From contig JBMORO010000010.1 of NCBI GenBank assembly GCA_049322295.1, positions 1 through 17,522 on the forward strand: DNA of 17,522 bases, read 5' to 3'. Numbering within the stretch: position 1 is the stretch's first letter; the number at the start of each line of letters is the position of its first letter. Source of the DNA: JBMORO01 sp049322295 (GTDB lineage Bacteria; Patescibacteriota; Minisyncoccia; RBG-13-40-8-A). This document shows, piece after piece, positions 1 to 6,945 of this stretch. The notes under the pieces were generated by a model. It saw only the letters and a program-made list of their open reading frames with translations, made no database searches and was not told the origin of the DNA. The translations under genes and the position numbers were made by a program.

Positions 1-1
1 C

Positions 2-58
2 TCTGTTTTTGTAAATGGTCAACTGATGAAAAAATCCTCAAAAATTCCATCAGAATAA
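2..58 (+). CDS. possible 3' end of an upstream gene (partial)
   Basis: Frame 2 is open from the left edge to a TAA at 56-58 and would encode about 18 C-terminal residues that include VFVNGQLMKK. This reads like the end of a real protein and is followed six bases later by a hairpin. It is too short to assign a function. Frame 1 is also open to 93 but reads less like protein. Low confidence. Confidence 0.3.
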   Translation, partial: SVFVNGQLMKKSSKIPSE

Positions 59-81
59 AAAAAACCACAACATCTTGTGGT
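57..81 (-). terminator. intrinsic terminator-like hairpin, better on the minus strand
   Basis: A perfect 7-bp stem (ACCACAA 64-70, TTGTGGT 75-81) encloses a 4-base loop. On the minus strand the stem is followed by eight T (the A-run at 57-64), the classical Rho-independent layout. On the + strand the tail is only ATCCTTTCTT. It may act in both directions, ending the upstream + gene, but no minus-strand gene is visible that would need it. Confidence 0.5.
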
Positions 82-179
82 ATCCTTTCTTAATTTAGCT
101 ATTTTTTCTTGACAATTTTAAACCTTTGCTTTTTTTGTCGTTAGGAACGATGAAAAATAAAAACAGGAGGATTTTCCCC

Positions 180-656
180 ATGAATAGAAATAAAGTCTTC
201 ATTTTTGCTCTTTTGATTGTGCTTTTGGCTTTCGTTTTTGTTTATAGTTGGAAAACTGAAAGAAGGACACTTTATAATCAAACAGATGATGCCTATACTT
301 TTCAGGTCTCTACTCCGACTGGTGTTGATACCTCTGAAACTTTTGAAATTACTGGTTATAAATATATTTATTTTTATGTCTATGGCGACTCTTTCAGAAC
401 TTCACCCGATACAGCAGACACCAATAAACTTAAAATTTTAATTGATTATACTTGGGACAAGATAAGATGGGAAAATGGGATTGATTCTTTTCCCTCCTCT
501 ACGACTGTTATAACTGATACCACACTGGCAGGTTATTCAATTACTCCAACAAAAATTTATCCTTACAGCAGAATTAGGGTTTGTGGCCGGATTGCTAATG
601 GCAGTGACCGGAGAAATTCAGTTTTTAAAATTGGGGTGATGTTGAAAGAATATTGA
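180..656 (+). CDS. membrane-anchored protein of unknown function
   Basis: A 158-residue protein that I do not recognise. The ATG at 180 is chosen because AGGAGG (165-170) lies 9 bases upstream; the longer TTG start at 126 has no such site. Residues about 5-22 form one hydrophobic segment after a short basic start, so this is a signal anchor or uncleaved signal peptide, with about 130 residues outside the membrane. The rest is rich in Thr, Ser, Tyr and alternating hydrophobic residues, suggesting a small beta-rich domain, with one Cys. It precedes the terminase genes on the same strand with a 24-base gap. Its place before the packaging genes gives no functional clue; surface exclusion or a virion accessory role would be guesses. 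Confidence 0.7.
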   Translation: MNRNKVFIFALLIVLLAFVFVYSWKTERRTLYNQTDDAYTFQVSTPTGVDTSETFEITGYKYIYFYVYGDSFRTSPDTADTNKLKILIDYTWDKIRWENGIDSFPSSTTVITDTTLAGYSITPTKIYPYSRIRVCGRIANGSDRRNSVFKIGVMLKEY

Positions 657-662
657 TTTCAT

Positions 663-668
663 TACAAT
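663..668 (+). promoter_or_regulatory. weak candidate -10 box before the small terminase gene
   Basis: TACAAT matches five of six bases of the sigma-70 -10 consensus and lies 12 bases before the ATG at 681. The only -35-like sequence, TTGAAA, gives a short 15-base spacer. The gene has no visible Shine-Dalgarno site, so a transcript from here would have almost no leader. This is suggestive only. Confidence 0.2.
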
Positions 669-680
669 TTTTTAAAAAAA

Positions 681-1121
681 ATGAAGATAACAGAGAAACA
701 TAGAAAGCTTGCTCAATTCCTTTGGGAAAATGAACTTACCCTTGAACAGATTGCCAAAGAACTTAATATTTCTGTAGAAACTATTTTTTACTGGCGAAAA
801 CAAAAAGAATTCGATGAACTTTTTAAGGAATTTGAAGAACAGGCAATTAAAGAGACAAAAAGATATTTAACTAAACAGGCAAAAAAATCAGCTGAATCCC
901 TTATCGATTTATTAAAGAAAAATAAAAAAGGAAAATTTAGTTATGGAGGGGGCATTGCCCGGCAAACCTGTTTAGATATTTTAAGTTTAGCTTTAGGTCA
1001 GAAATTAGAGGATAAAAAAGAAGATGACAGAAGTCTTGGAGAAATCCTTAAAGAGCTTGACACTTCAAGAATCGAAGTTGCTCTGCGGATTATTAGAAGC
1101 GGAATTGATGAGAAGAAATAA
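681..1121 (+). CDS. terS: terminase small subunit
   Basis: A 146-residue protein, the usual size for a phage small terminase. Residues about 20-43 form a helix-turn-helix (LTLEQIAKELNISVETIFYW), followed by a charged, helical oligomerisation-like region (48-80) and a C-terminal part with repeated Leu and Ile. Small terminases bind the packaging site on phage DNA and load the large subunit. Position immediately before the large terminase supports the call. The ATG at 681 is preceded by an A/T run with no ribosome binding site. The last 98 bases also encode the start of the large subunit in another frame. Family homology is inferred from the helix-turn-helix, the size and the neighbour, not from overall similarity. 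Confidence 0.8.
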   Translation: MKITEKHRKLAQFLWENELTLEQIAKELNISVETIFYWRKQKEFDELFKEFEEQAIKETKRYLTKQAKKSAESLIDLLKKNKKGKFSYGGGIARQTCLDILSLALGQKLEDKKEDDRSLGEILKELDTSRIEVALRIIRSGIDEKK

Positions 1122-2697
1122 TCAACGGCTTTATTTTGCCTTATACCATCACCGCAATTTGCAGAACCAGTCTTTAGACTTTGAAAGCAATCCCTTCTTG
1201 GCGGGAATTTATAAAGATAACTCACAGGAGATAATCATAAAAAAGGCAGCTCAAATAGGAATCTCCGAATGGCTTATTTGTGATGACTTTGCCAATGCAG
1301 AAAAGGGACTTAGAATCTTCCATGTCTTGCCCACCATCGACCTGCGGAATATTTTTGCAAAGGATAGAATCGACAATGTGATTTATCGGGTGCCTTATTA
1401 TCTTTCCATTTCCAAAAGAAAAAATGAGTCTGCCAAAGAAAAAGTTGCGGTGATTGATAATGTAGGATTAAAAAGTTTTGGCAATGGCGTAATTCTTTTA
1501 GTGGGGTCGAATAGTCCTGTTTCTTTTCTTTCCTTCCCTGCAGATGTGGTAGTGATTGACGAATTGGATGCCTGTGACCAGGACAATATCGCCAAAACTG
1601 ATACCCGATTGGGTGCCTCGACTCATAAATTAAAAAGAAAAGTTTCCAATCCTTCGATTGATAACTATGGTATCGACTTGGAATGGCAAATATCCGACCA
1701 AAAAAATTGGCAGGTGAAATGTGAACATTGCGGAGAATGGCAGGAACTTGATTTTTTCAGAAATGTCGTAAACCAAATTGGTGATAACAACTGGGTTTTG
1801 CTCGACAAGGACTGGACGGAAAATTGCGAAAATGATGTTAGGATTTTTTGTGCTTTCTGTAAAAAAGAATTGAATCGTCTTGCCAGAGGTGAATGGGTCG
1901 CCAATTATCCCAAAAGGAAAATATCCGGATATCATTGTTCACAGCTTTTCTTTTCTAAAATTACAATCGCAGAGCTTTGGAAATTTTATTCCCAAGCTAT
2001 TTTTAATCAAAGCAAACTCCAGCAATTCTATAATTTCAATTTAGGGCTTTGCTATACCAAAAGCGGAGATAAATTAACTGAAGTGATTTTAGATAAATGC
2101 ATTGCAGATTATATAATGCCCTCAACTTCAGTTGACTGCACAATGGGAGTTGATGTAGGTTCAGTTTTGCATATTGTTATTTCAGATTATCCCGAAGGAT
2201 TTGAAAAGCCCAGACGTAAAGTTTTTGTTGGCACTGTTCCTGATTTCAATGATTTGGATTTACTAATAAAAAGATTTGAAGTAAAAACCTGTGTGATTGA
2301 CGGTTCTTATGATGGCAGAAGGGCAAAAATATTCAGAGATAAATTCAAAGACATTGTGTGGCTTTGCGAATATCACCGTTCCAATGTCTTAGATGATTTG
2401 CGAGTTAATGAAGAAGAGAAAATAATCAAAATTGACCGCACGCAATCTCTCGACCAAATGGTCGCAGATATTTTTGATAAACAGGATTTATTCCCAAAGA
2501 ATGCCTCAAGTCTTGACGATGGGGATTTTTACAAACAATTATGCGTTCCTACAAGGATTTTGGAATTAGAGTCTAATCCACCTAGGCATCTTTGGACTAA
2601 AGGCGTTGACCATTATTTTCATGCTAACAATTATGACCGGATAGCCAGAAGAATGATAGTTGAATATTCAGGCAAATCTTTTATCGAGTTACTATAG
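1024..2697 (+). CDS. terL: terminase large subunit, GpA type
   Basis: A 557-residue DNA packaging motor (ATPase plus nuclease) that pumps DNA through the portal and cuts it. Visible motifs: a Walker A variant KKAAQIGIS at 73-81, of the GpA form K-x-A-x-x-G-x-S; Walker B VVVIDE at 175-180; a four-Cys zinc site (C233, C236, C276, C279); then an RNase H-like nuclease with MGVDVGS (D377) and VIDG (D426). The segment GEWVANYP...SGYHCSQLF after the zinc site is typical of GpA terminases. The start at 1024 overlaps the small subunit by 98 bases. I keep it because residues 9-31 form the leucine-rich amphipathic helix ending in a basic run that is common at large terminase N-termini. The alternative ATG at 1108 (M29) has a poorer site. 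Confidence 0.93.
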   Translation: MTEVLEKSLKSLTLQESKLLCGLLEAELMRRNNQRLYFALYHHRNLQNQSLDFESNPFLAGIYKDNSQEIIIKKAAQIGISEWLICDDFANAEKGLRIFHVLPTIDLRNIFAKDRIDNVIYRVPYYLSISKRKNESAKEKVAVIDNVGLKSFGNGVILLVGSNSPVSFLSFPADVVVIDELDACDQDNIAKTDTRLGASTHKLKRKVSNPSIDNYGIDLEWQISDQKNWQVKCEHCGEWQELDFFRNVVNQIGDNNWVLLDKDWTENCENDVRIFCAFCKKELNRLARGEWVANYPKRKISGYHCSQLFFSKITIAELWKFYSQAIFNQSKLQQFYNFNLGLCYTKSGDKLTEVILDKCIADYIMPSTSVDCTMGVDVGSVLHIVISDYPEGFEKPRRKVFVGTVPDFNDLDLLIKRFEVKTCVIDGSYDGRRAKIFRDKFKDIVWLCEYHRSNVLDDLRVNEEEKIIKIDRTQSLDQMVADIFDKQDLFPKNASSLDDGDFYKQLCVPTRILELESNPPRHLWTKGVDHYFHANNYDRIARRMIVEYSGKSFIELL

Positions 2698-2706
2698 GAA
2701 AAATAA

Positions 2707-4341
2707 ATGAAGATTAAGATTGTAGAGAACCTCAAAAAGAAGATGCTGGATTACATTATGGAGGAAGTCGAGCCTTTTAGAGGTTGGTTCAGGCAACTGC
2801 AAGGTTATGGTGCCAATCGCCTTCAAGAGGATATTTCTCCTGTGAGAACCGAGAAACTGAAAAAGGCATTTGAATTTTGGGAGAAAGACCCAGTAGCTCA
2901 TAGGGGCATAGATTACAAAAGAGTGTATTGCTTAGGCAAGGGATTGAAGTTTGATTCTCCTATCCCCAAAGTCAAAGAATTGTTAGATGAATTTTGGGAT
3001 AAGAATAATTTGGATTTGGGGCATATCGAATTGACTGACCTTTTATTTTTGGATGGCGAATTTTTTTTGGATTTTCCTTCAGTGGAACAGGGGCAGATTC
3101 CCGAATTTCTCTGCATAACTTCCGATGAGATTACCTATATTGCCAAAGATAATAAAGATTGGAGAAAAGTTCTTTATTATCACCGCAGATACCAGAAAGT
3201 TACTTATCCCGATATAAATTCTACATCCTCATCATTCCCAGCTTTAAAAACTGAATTTGTCGAGGAGAACATTCCAGCAGAGAGAATCTTCCATTTTAAG
3301 CGACCAAGTCTGCCCCATCTGTCCAGAGGTCGAGGAGTCCTTCACCGAATGTTAGATGCCTTGAACGATTTTAAGGATTTTGTTAAAGGTCGAATTGCCA
3401 TAAATAGAGCCAAGGGAATTTTTTCTATGGTTTTTAAATTGGCAAGCAATAGCGAATCGGACAAAAAAGTCTTCAGGGAATATCTCAAAAGTTTTGCCAA
3501 GTATGATGAACACGGTAAGATAAGAGAGACTCTTCCTCACGCTCAACCTTTGGTATTGGGAAAAGACCAGGGACTTGAATTTCCTTCTCCGCAAATTAAC
3601 GCTTCAGGAGCATACGAAGATGGTCGTCTTTTAAAATTGCAATTAGCTACAGCCTTGGGTCTGCCTGAATTTATGCTTGGTAGCACTTATGAATCTTCTT
3701 ATGCTTCTGCTTTTGCTCAAGAATCTCCAATGGTTAAGGTTATGGAAATGGAGCAGGAGATTTTGCGGAAGATGTTCACCAAGCTATTTAGGTTTGTAAT
3801 CAAAATGATGGTCGATGTGGGGACATTGGAGGAGGAATATAGTTATGATAAAATCAAAGAGGATGGCACCACAGAAACGATTACAGATAAAACTGAAAAC
3901 TTGTTTAGTATAATTTTACCGGATATTGCCGTAACTGATGTAAGAGATTTGGCTCAACCATTGGCTATCCTAACAAATGCAAATATTTTTAGTTTGGAAA
4001 AAGCCAGAGAACTTTTAAAGACAGATTCGGAATTGGAGAACGAAAGGATAAAGAAAGAAAAGGAATTAGGGCTTAGGTCTATTCCGACAGTTCCTTTCCT
4101 CCAGCAATCCTTTCCGCTTTTAGCTGAATCCCAAAAAAGTGAAATTACCAAGTTGAGAGAAAAACTATTGAATGACCTTACTAAACCTTATGCAGAATAT
4201 TTAGAGAATTTGAAAAAGGAAGTGCCAGATGCTCACAAGATTTGGGAACAAAAAGCTAATGTTTTAATTGCGGAATATCAGGAGAAAGCAAGAGAATTGG
4301 GTTATGACTTTTGGTCAAAAAATGTTAAAGTTTCGGCTTGA
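2707..4341 (+). CDS. portal protein
   Basis: A 544-residue protein directly after the large terminase, where the portal lies in nearly all tailed phages. Twelve copies would form the ring at the capsid vertex through which DNA passes and to which the terminase docks. Supporting sequence: an N-terminal region with HRGIDYKRVYCLGKGLKF (two conserved-looking turns seen in portals), LLFLDGEFFLDF near residue 118, and AERIFHFKRPSLPHLSRGRGVLH, matching the portal pattern 'I.HF.......RG.P.L'. A long charged helical C-terminal part follows. Start ATG 2707 has AGGAAAAATAA just upstream. The C-terminus overlaps the next gene. Which portal subfamily it belongs to (DUF935-like or SPP1 gp6-like) I cannot decide. 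Confidence 0.85.
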   Translation: MKIKIVENLKKKMLDYIMEEVEPFRGWFRQLQGYGANRLQEDISPVRTEKLKKAFEFWEKDPVAHRGIDYKRVYCLGKGLKFDSPIPKVKELLDEFWDKNNLDLGHIELTDLLFLDGEFFLDFPSVEQGQIPEFLCITSDEITYIAKDNKDWRKVLYYHRRYQKVTYPDINSTSSSFPALKTEFVEENIPAERIFHFKRPSLPHLSRGRGVLHRMLDALNDFKDFVKGRIAINRAKGIFSMVFKLASNSESDKKVFREYLKSFAKYDEHGKIRETLPHAQPLVLGKDQGLEFPSPQINASGAYEDGRLLKLQLATALGLPEFMLGSTYESSYASAFAQESPMVKVMEMEQEILRKMFTKLFRFVIKMMVDVGTLEEEYSYDKIKEDGTTETITDKTENLFSIILPDIAVTDVRDLAQPLAILTNANIFSLEKARELLKTDSELENERIKKEKELGLRSIPTVPFLQQSFPLLAESQKSEITKLREKLLNDLTKPYAEYLENLKKEVPDAHKIWEQKANVLIAEYQEKARELGYDFWSKNVKVSA

Positions 4342-4741
4342 TATTTTAAAACGATTCCAAGAGGACGCAAAAAGACTTGGAATGGATTTAGGTAGTCAAG
4401 CCACTAAGATAATAGCCATAGGCAAAGACAAGGATGATATGGAATGGATGGCTACGGAAGTGGAAAGGGTCTTTAGGGATGAGGAATACCGTTTAGGAAT
4501 GATGGTAGATTCTATGATGCACCAGTCTTTTCAACTTGGAGCAATGGAGCAAATCTTTATGCAGTTTCCTGCAGTGCGATGGGTTTTAGAACCAGGGGCA
4601 GAACATTGTCCCGATTGTGTAGCTTTAGCTGAAATAGGAATTTTTACGGCAGAGACTTTGCCAGGAATACCTGGAGACGAGCAAGTCGATACCGAATGCG
4701 ATGGTGGATGTCGATGTTCTTTAGTCCCTTTGGTTATGTGA
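4304..4741 (+). CDS. head morphogenesis / minor capsid protein, short form
   Basis: A 145-residue protein if started at ATG 4304; ATG 4322 is equally possible and both lie inside the end of the portal gene. No good ribosome binding site decides. The C-terminal region (about 96-142) carries EPGAEHCPDC, LPGIPGD and CDGGCRCSLVP. This is the Cys-rich signature at the C-terminus of SPP1 gp7 / Mu gpF-type minor head proteins, with candidate metal ligands C102, C105, C132, C136 and C138. These proteins bind the portal and a few copies enter the capsid. Family members are usually 250-400 residues, so this one keeps mostly the C-terminal half. Translation is probably coupled to the portal gene. Confidence 0.8.
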   Translation: MTFGQKMLKFRLDILKRFQEDAKRLGMDLGSQATKIIAIGKDKDDMEWMATEVERVFRDEEYRLGMMVDSMMHQSFQLGAMEQIFMQFPAVRWVLEPGAEHCPDCVALAEIGIFTAETLPGIPGDEQVDTECDGGCRCSLVPLVM

Positions 4742-4742
4742 A

Positions 4743-4817
4743 ATGAAGCTAAAAATAATAATCGCCAGAGTTTTAATCTGGCTCAAAAACAGAAAGCCAA
4801 TTTGGAAAAAGGAATAA
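4743..4817 (+). CDS. 24-residue basic ORF before com-like gene, possible leader peptide
   Basis: The ATG follows the previous stop by one base (TGAAATG) and the TAA ends two bases before the ATG of the Com-like gene. The peptide is basic and hydrophobic (MKLKIIIARVLIWLKNRKPI, then WKKE). A perfect 6-bp hairpin (4764-4782) lies inside it. It has no clear ribosome binding site of its own, so it would depend on re-initiation. It could be a leader that couples or controls translation of the next gene, or chance. Confidence 0.35.
   Translation: MKLKIIIARVLIWLKNRKPIWKKE
4764..4782 (+). promoter_or_regulatory. hairpin upstream of the com-like gene
   Basis: GCCAGA (4764-4769) pairs perfectly with TCTGGC (4777-4782) around the 7-base loop GTTTTAA. 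No T-run follows, so it is not a terminator. It lies about 28 bases before the Shine-Dalgarno AAGGAA of the next gene. Mu Com is known to bind a hairpin in mRNA, so a role as an RNA operator is conceivable but not shown. Confidence 0.35.
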
Positions 4818-4819
4818 TA

Positions 4820-5065
4820 ATGCCAATGAAAGAAGTGAGATGTAAGAAATGTCATAAATTATTTGGAAAAATTTTTGTTCCTCAAATAGCGATTGACAGG
4901 GGATTTGTTCCGGAACAAGAGGAGAAAAGATTTGAGTTCAAATGTCCAAAATGTAAATATTTGAATGTTTGGCTAATGAGGGAATTTATTAAAAAGGAAA
5001 CAAATTTGAAAATACCTGAACCTCCTAAATTCCCTGAAGGAGAAATAGTAAAAAGTTTTATTTGA
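4820..5065 (+). CDS. Com-like zinc-finger protein
   Basis: An 81-residue protein. ATG 4820 is chosen because AAGGAA lies 8 bases upstream; the earlier TTG at 4802 does not have this. The N-terminus MKEVRCKKCHKLFGK and the later EFKCPKCKY give two CxxC pairs (C8, C11, C42, C45), the layout of the Mu Com family (MKEIRC..C.KLL...IKCPRC). Com in phage Mu is an RNA-binding translational activator of the DNA modification gene mom. The spacing between the two pairs is about 30 residues, longer than in Mu Com, and a Pro-rich tail follows. No mom-like gene is visible in this window, so the target is unknown. A structural zinc ribbon role is the alternative. Confidence 0.7.
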   Translation: MPMKEVRCKKCHKLFGKIFVPQIAIDRGFVPEQEEKRFEFKCPKCKYLNVWLMREFIKKETNLKIPEPPKFPEGEIVKSFI

Positions 5066-5119
5066 AATAGAATAACCTTTTGAGTCGCTCGACGACCTAA
5101 AAATAAACAGAGGTTCACG

Positions 5120-5163
5120 AAACCCAGCTTCAGTCTGAAAAAGGACTGGCTGGGTTTTTTGTT
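5120..5163 (+). terminator. strong intrinsic terminator after the com-like gene
   Basis: AAACCCAGC (5120-5128) and CAGTC (5131-5135) pair with GACTG (5144-5148) and GCTGGGTTT (5149-5157). This makes a 14-bp stem with a 2-base bulge and an 8-base loop, ending in a T-run (5155-5160, then GTTT). It lies between two genes on the same strand. The next gene must therefore be reached by read-through, antitermination or its own promoter; I see no convincing promoter in the 120-base gap. Confidence 0.85.
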
Positions 5164-5185
5164 TGCCAGAAAGGAGAAAAAGAAA

Positions 5186-6469
5186 ATGCCATATAATAAA
5201 GACAATCCTCCAGATAGAATCAAGGGATTGCCCGCTCACGCTCAAGACATTTGGATTAACGCCTACAATTCTGCCCATAAAGATTATCCTGACGATGAAG
5301 AGCGTTGTAATAAGATTGCTTGGGGAGCGGTCAAGAATGCTGGCTATGTAGAAAAAGACGGTAAATGGGTCAAAGAGAAATTAGAGAGTCCTCCTCGTAA
5401 AGAAGAAATAATTGAAGATAAAAAACCCGAGAAAATCCTCCTAAAAAAGACAGGTAAGACCTCTTATGGAGAAATCAAGGAGGGTAAGGATTCATTCTTT
5501 GTCGAAGCGAATGAGAACATCTTTAAAGTTCAAATTATCAATGTAGAGGAATCTGAGGGATGGTCTTTGAATGGCAATTTCTGGACGGATAAAGCTCTCA
5601 CTTCTCTTGCTGAGAAGATGAACAATAAGCGGTGTATGGCTACGGGCTTTCACTTTGAGGGAACGATTGACGATGAAATTGGACTCCACAAAGAATGCCA
5701 AAAAGTCGCTGGTAAGAAGATTGTCGAATCGAAATTGAAGATTTTGGGGGATACGGAAAAAGCCAAGCATATTAAAGCTCTGATAAATGAGCAAATCAAA
5801 ACACCTTCAGCTAATCTTTTGGGATTTTCAGTCGTGGTGCGGGGACCAAGTTATGAAGGTGAAGTTAGAGGAAAAAAGGGAATTATTGTAGAGGATGTGC
5901 ATAAAGCATATTCCACAGACATTGTTTTTGATGCCTCAGCGGGAGGCAGTCCACAATCAGTAATGGAAAACTTAAAAAGGAGAAGAGTTATGGAAATAAC
6001 CTTACAGGAACTCCAGAAGGAGAATCCAGAAATAATCGAGCAAGTCACCAAACCTTTGAATGAAAAAATCACCTTGTTGGAAAAAGAAGTGGGTGACCTC
6101 AAAAAAGAAAAGGAATTGCAGGAAACAGAGAAAAAAAAGTTAACCTCGGAGACTTTAGCCAAAAAGCTCTTAGCTGAAGCAAAGTTCACTGATGACCAAG
6201 CCAAAGGTCTCTTAGAATCGATGGTTGGCAAAGAAGAAGCCGAGATGACAAAACTTATCGAGGAGAGGAAGGAATTTATAAGGAAAATCGCTCCAGATGT
6301 GAAATTTGAAAGTAAACCTTCTGACCCTGACCACTTTAAGGATAAACCTTCAAACCTCAAACCAGACCAAAAACAATTCTTCGAGGAAATAGTGCCTTTA
6401 AACAAAGAAGAGTTGGAACTAATTGAGACCAACTTTGAAAAAGTTAAAACTTTTAGAAAGGAGAAATAA
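5186..6469 (+). CDS. ChaB domain - prohead protease - scaffold fusion protein
   Basis: A 427-residue protein; ATG 5186 has AAGGAG 9 bases upstream. Residues 1-62 match the ChaB family (MPYNKDNPPDRIKGLPAHAQ, then DIW..A.NSAHK and KIAWGAVKNAGYVEKDGKW). Residues about 85-255 look like a prohead protease: GWSLNGNFWT (125-134), GFHFEG with H156, then LLGFSVVVRG (211-220) and STDIVFDASAGG (243-254), which resembles the family's SVD.V..P..GG ending. The Ser usually found two residues before the Gly of 'S-x-G-F' is Leu211 here. Residues 269-427 are charged, with heptad-like Leu/Lys/Glu (about 285-325), and look like a scaffold. A second start at 5990 would release that part alone. It precedes the decoration and capsid genes, as protease and scaffold genes do in Mu-like phages. 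Confidence 0.82.
   Translation: MPYNKDNPPDRIKGLPAHAQDIWINAYNSAHKDYPDDEERCNKIAWGAVKNAGYVEKDGKWVKEKLESPPRKEEIIEDKKPEKILLKKTGKTSYGEIKEGKDSFFVEANENIFKVQIINVEESEGWSLNGNFWTDKALTSLAEKMNNKRCMATGFHFEGTIDDEIGLHKECQKVAGKKIVESKLKILGDTEKAKHIKALINEQIKTPSANLLGFSVVVRGPSYEGEVRGKKGIIVEDVHKAYSTDIVFDASAGGSPQSVMENLKRRRVMEITLQELQKENPEIIEQVTKPLNEKITLLEKEVGDLKKEKELQETEKKKLTSETLAKKLLAEAKFTDDQAKGLLESMVGKEEAEMTKLIEERKEFIRKIAPDVKFESKPSDPDHFKDKPSNLKPDQKQFFEEIVPLNKEELELIETNFEKVKTFRKEK
5990..6469 (+). CDS. nested scaffolding protein (internal in-frame start)
   Basis: Within the protease gene, AAGGAG (5977-5982) sits 7 bases before ATG 5990 in the same frame. This is as good a ribosome site as those of the main genes. The 159-residue product begins MEITLQELQKENPEIIEQV, contains a coiled-coil-like charged stretch and ends in an acidic-basic C-terminal tail (ELIETNFEKVKTFRKEK). 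Phage lambda C/Nu3 and Mu I/Z both make their scaffold from a nested in-frame start at the 3' end of the protease gene, so the arrangement is well known. The start itself is inferred from sequence only. Confidence 0.7.
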   Translation: MEITLQELQKENPEIIEQVTKPLNEKITLLEKEVGDLKKEKELQETEKKKLTSETLAKKLLAEAKFTDDQAKGLLESMVGKEEAEMTKLIEERKEFIRKIAPDVKFESKPSDPDHFKDKPSNLKPDQKQFFEEIVPLNKEELELIETNFEKVKTFRKEK

Positions 6470-6913
6470 ATGGCTGCTTTAACTGCAGATAGAAAAACTA
6501 CCTGTAAATTGTCATTGGGATTTATTGCTGTTCCCATAGCGGACAATGTGAAAATTTACGATGGGTCAAGAGTAATGATTAAGACTGACGGTTATCTTTA
6601 TCCGTCAAGCGATGCCGCAAATTCAAGGGGAGATATAGGGATTGCACGGGAATTTTATGATAATACGGTTACTGGACACACTGCTGGAGCCAAAAAAATT
6701 AACGTGGAATTTGGAGTTTTTGAACAAGCTATAGCCAGCACAAACCAAGCGACTGCCGTTGGTGTTCCCTGTTATGCCTCAGATGACCAGACCGTGAAAC
6801 TGGCAGGGGCCACTAATTTTGTTGAAACAGGTTTGATTGTCAACTTGAATTCAGCTACAAGTGTGGATGTCCTGATTATTCCATTCTTGGGACAAGCTAT
6901 AGCCCAAGTTTAA
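6470..6913 (+). CDS. head decoration (capsid cement) protein
   Basis: A 147-residue protein whose ATG follows the previous TAA directly, with AAGGAG about 7 bases upstream. It is beta-rich with many Ala, Thr, Val and Gly. Size, composition and position just before the major capsid gene fit decoration proteins, which bind the outside of the mature shell and stabilise it. The segment 'VGVPCYASDDQTVKLAGATNFVETGLIV' region is typical of the small capsid-associated proteins encoded between protease and capsid genes in Mu-like phages. The call rests mainly on context; a minor head protein of another kind remains possible. Confidence 0.65.
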   Translation: MAALTADRKTTCKLSLGFIAVPIADNVKIYDGSRVMIKTDGYLYPSSDAANSRGDIGIAREFYDNTVTGHTAGAKKINVEFGVFEQAIASTNQATAVGVPCYASDDQTVKLAGATNFVETGLIVNLNSATSVDVLIIPFLGQAIAQV

Positions 6914-6945
6914 ATCGGTTAATTCTAAAAAAATAGGAGAAAATT

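Noticed and set aside
23..53. Inverted repeat CTGATG/CATCAG near the left edge
   Set aside because: Six pairs with a 19-base loop and no associated signal; likely chance in AT-rich DNA.
109..137. TTGACA as a -35 box before the gene at 180
   Set aside because: No acceptable -10 box lies 15-19 bases downstream; that stretch is a T-run and CGTTAGGAACG. A lone -35 match is expected by chance.
5112..5124. Antiterminator hairpin (GGTT/AACC) competing with the terminator at 5120
   Set aside because: Only four base pairs; too weak against a 14-bp terminator stem.
5851..6546. Long minus-strand frame (231 codons) antisense to the protease-scaffold gene
   Set aside because: Very rich in Ser, Phe and Leu, the mirror of Lys/Glu codons; no ribosome site and no domain pattern. 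It is a shadow of the + gene.
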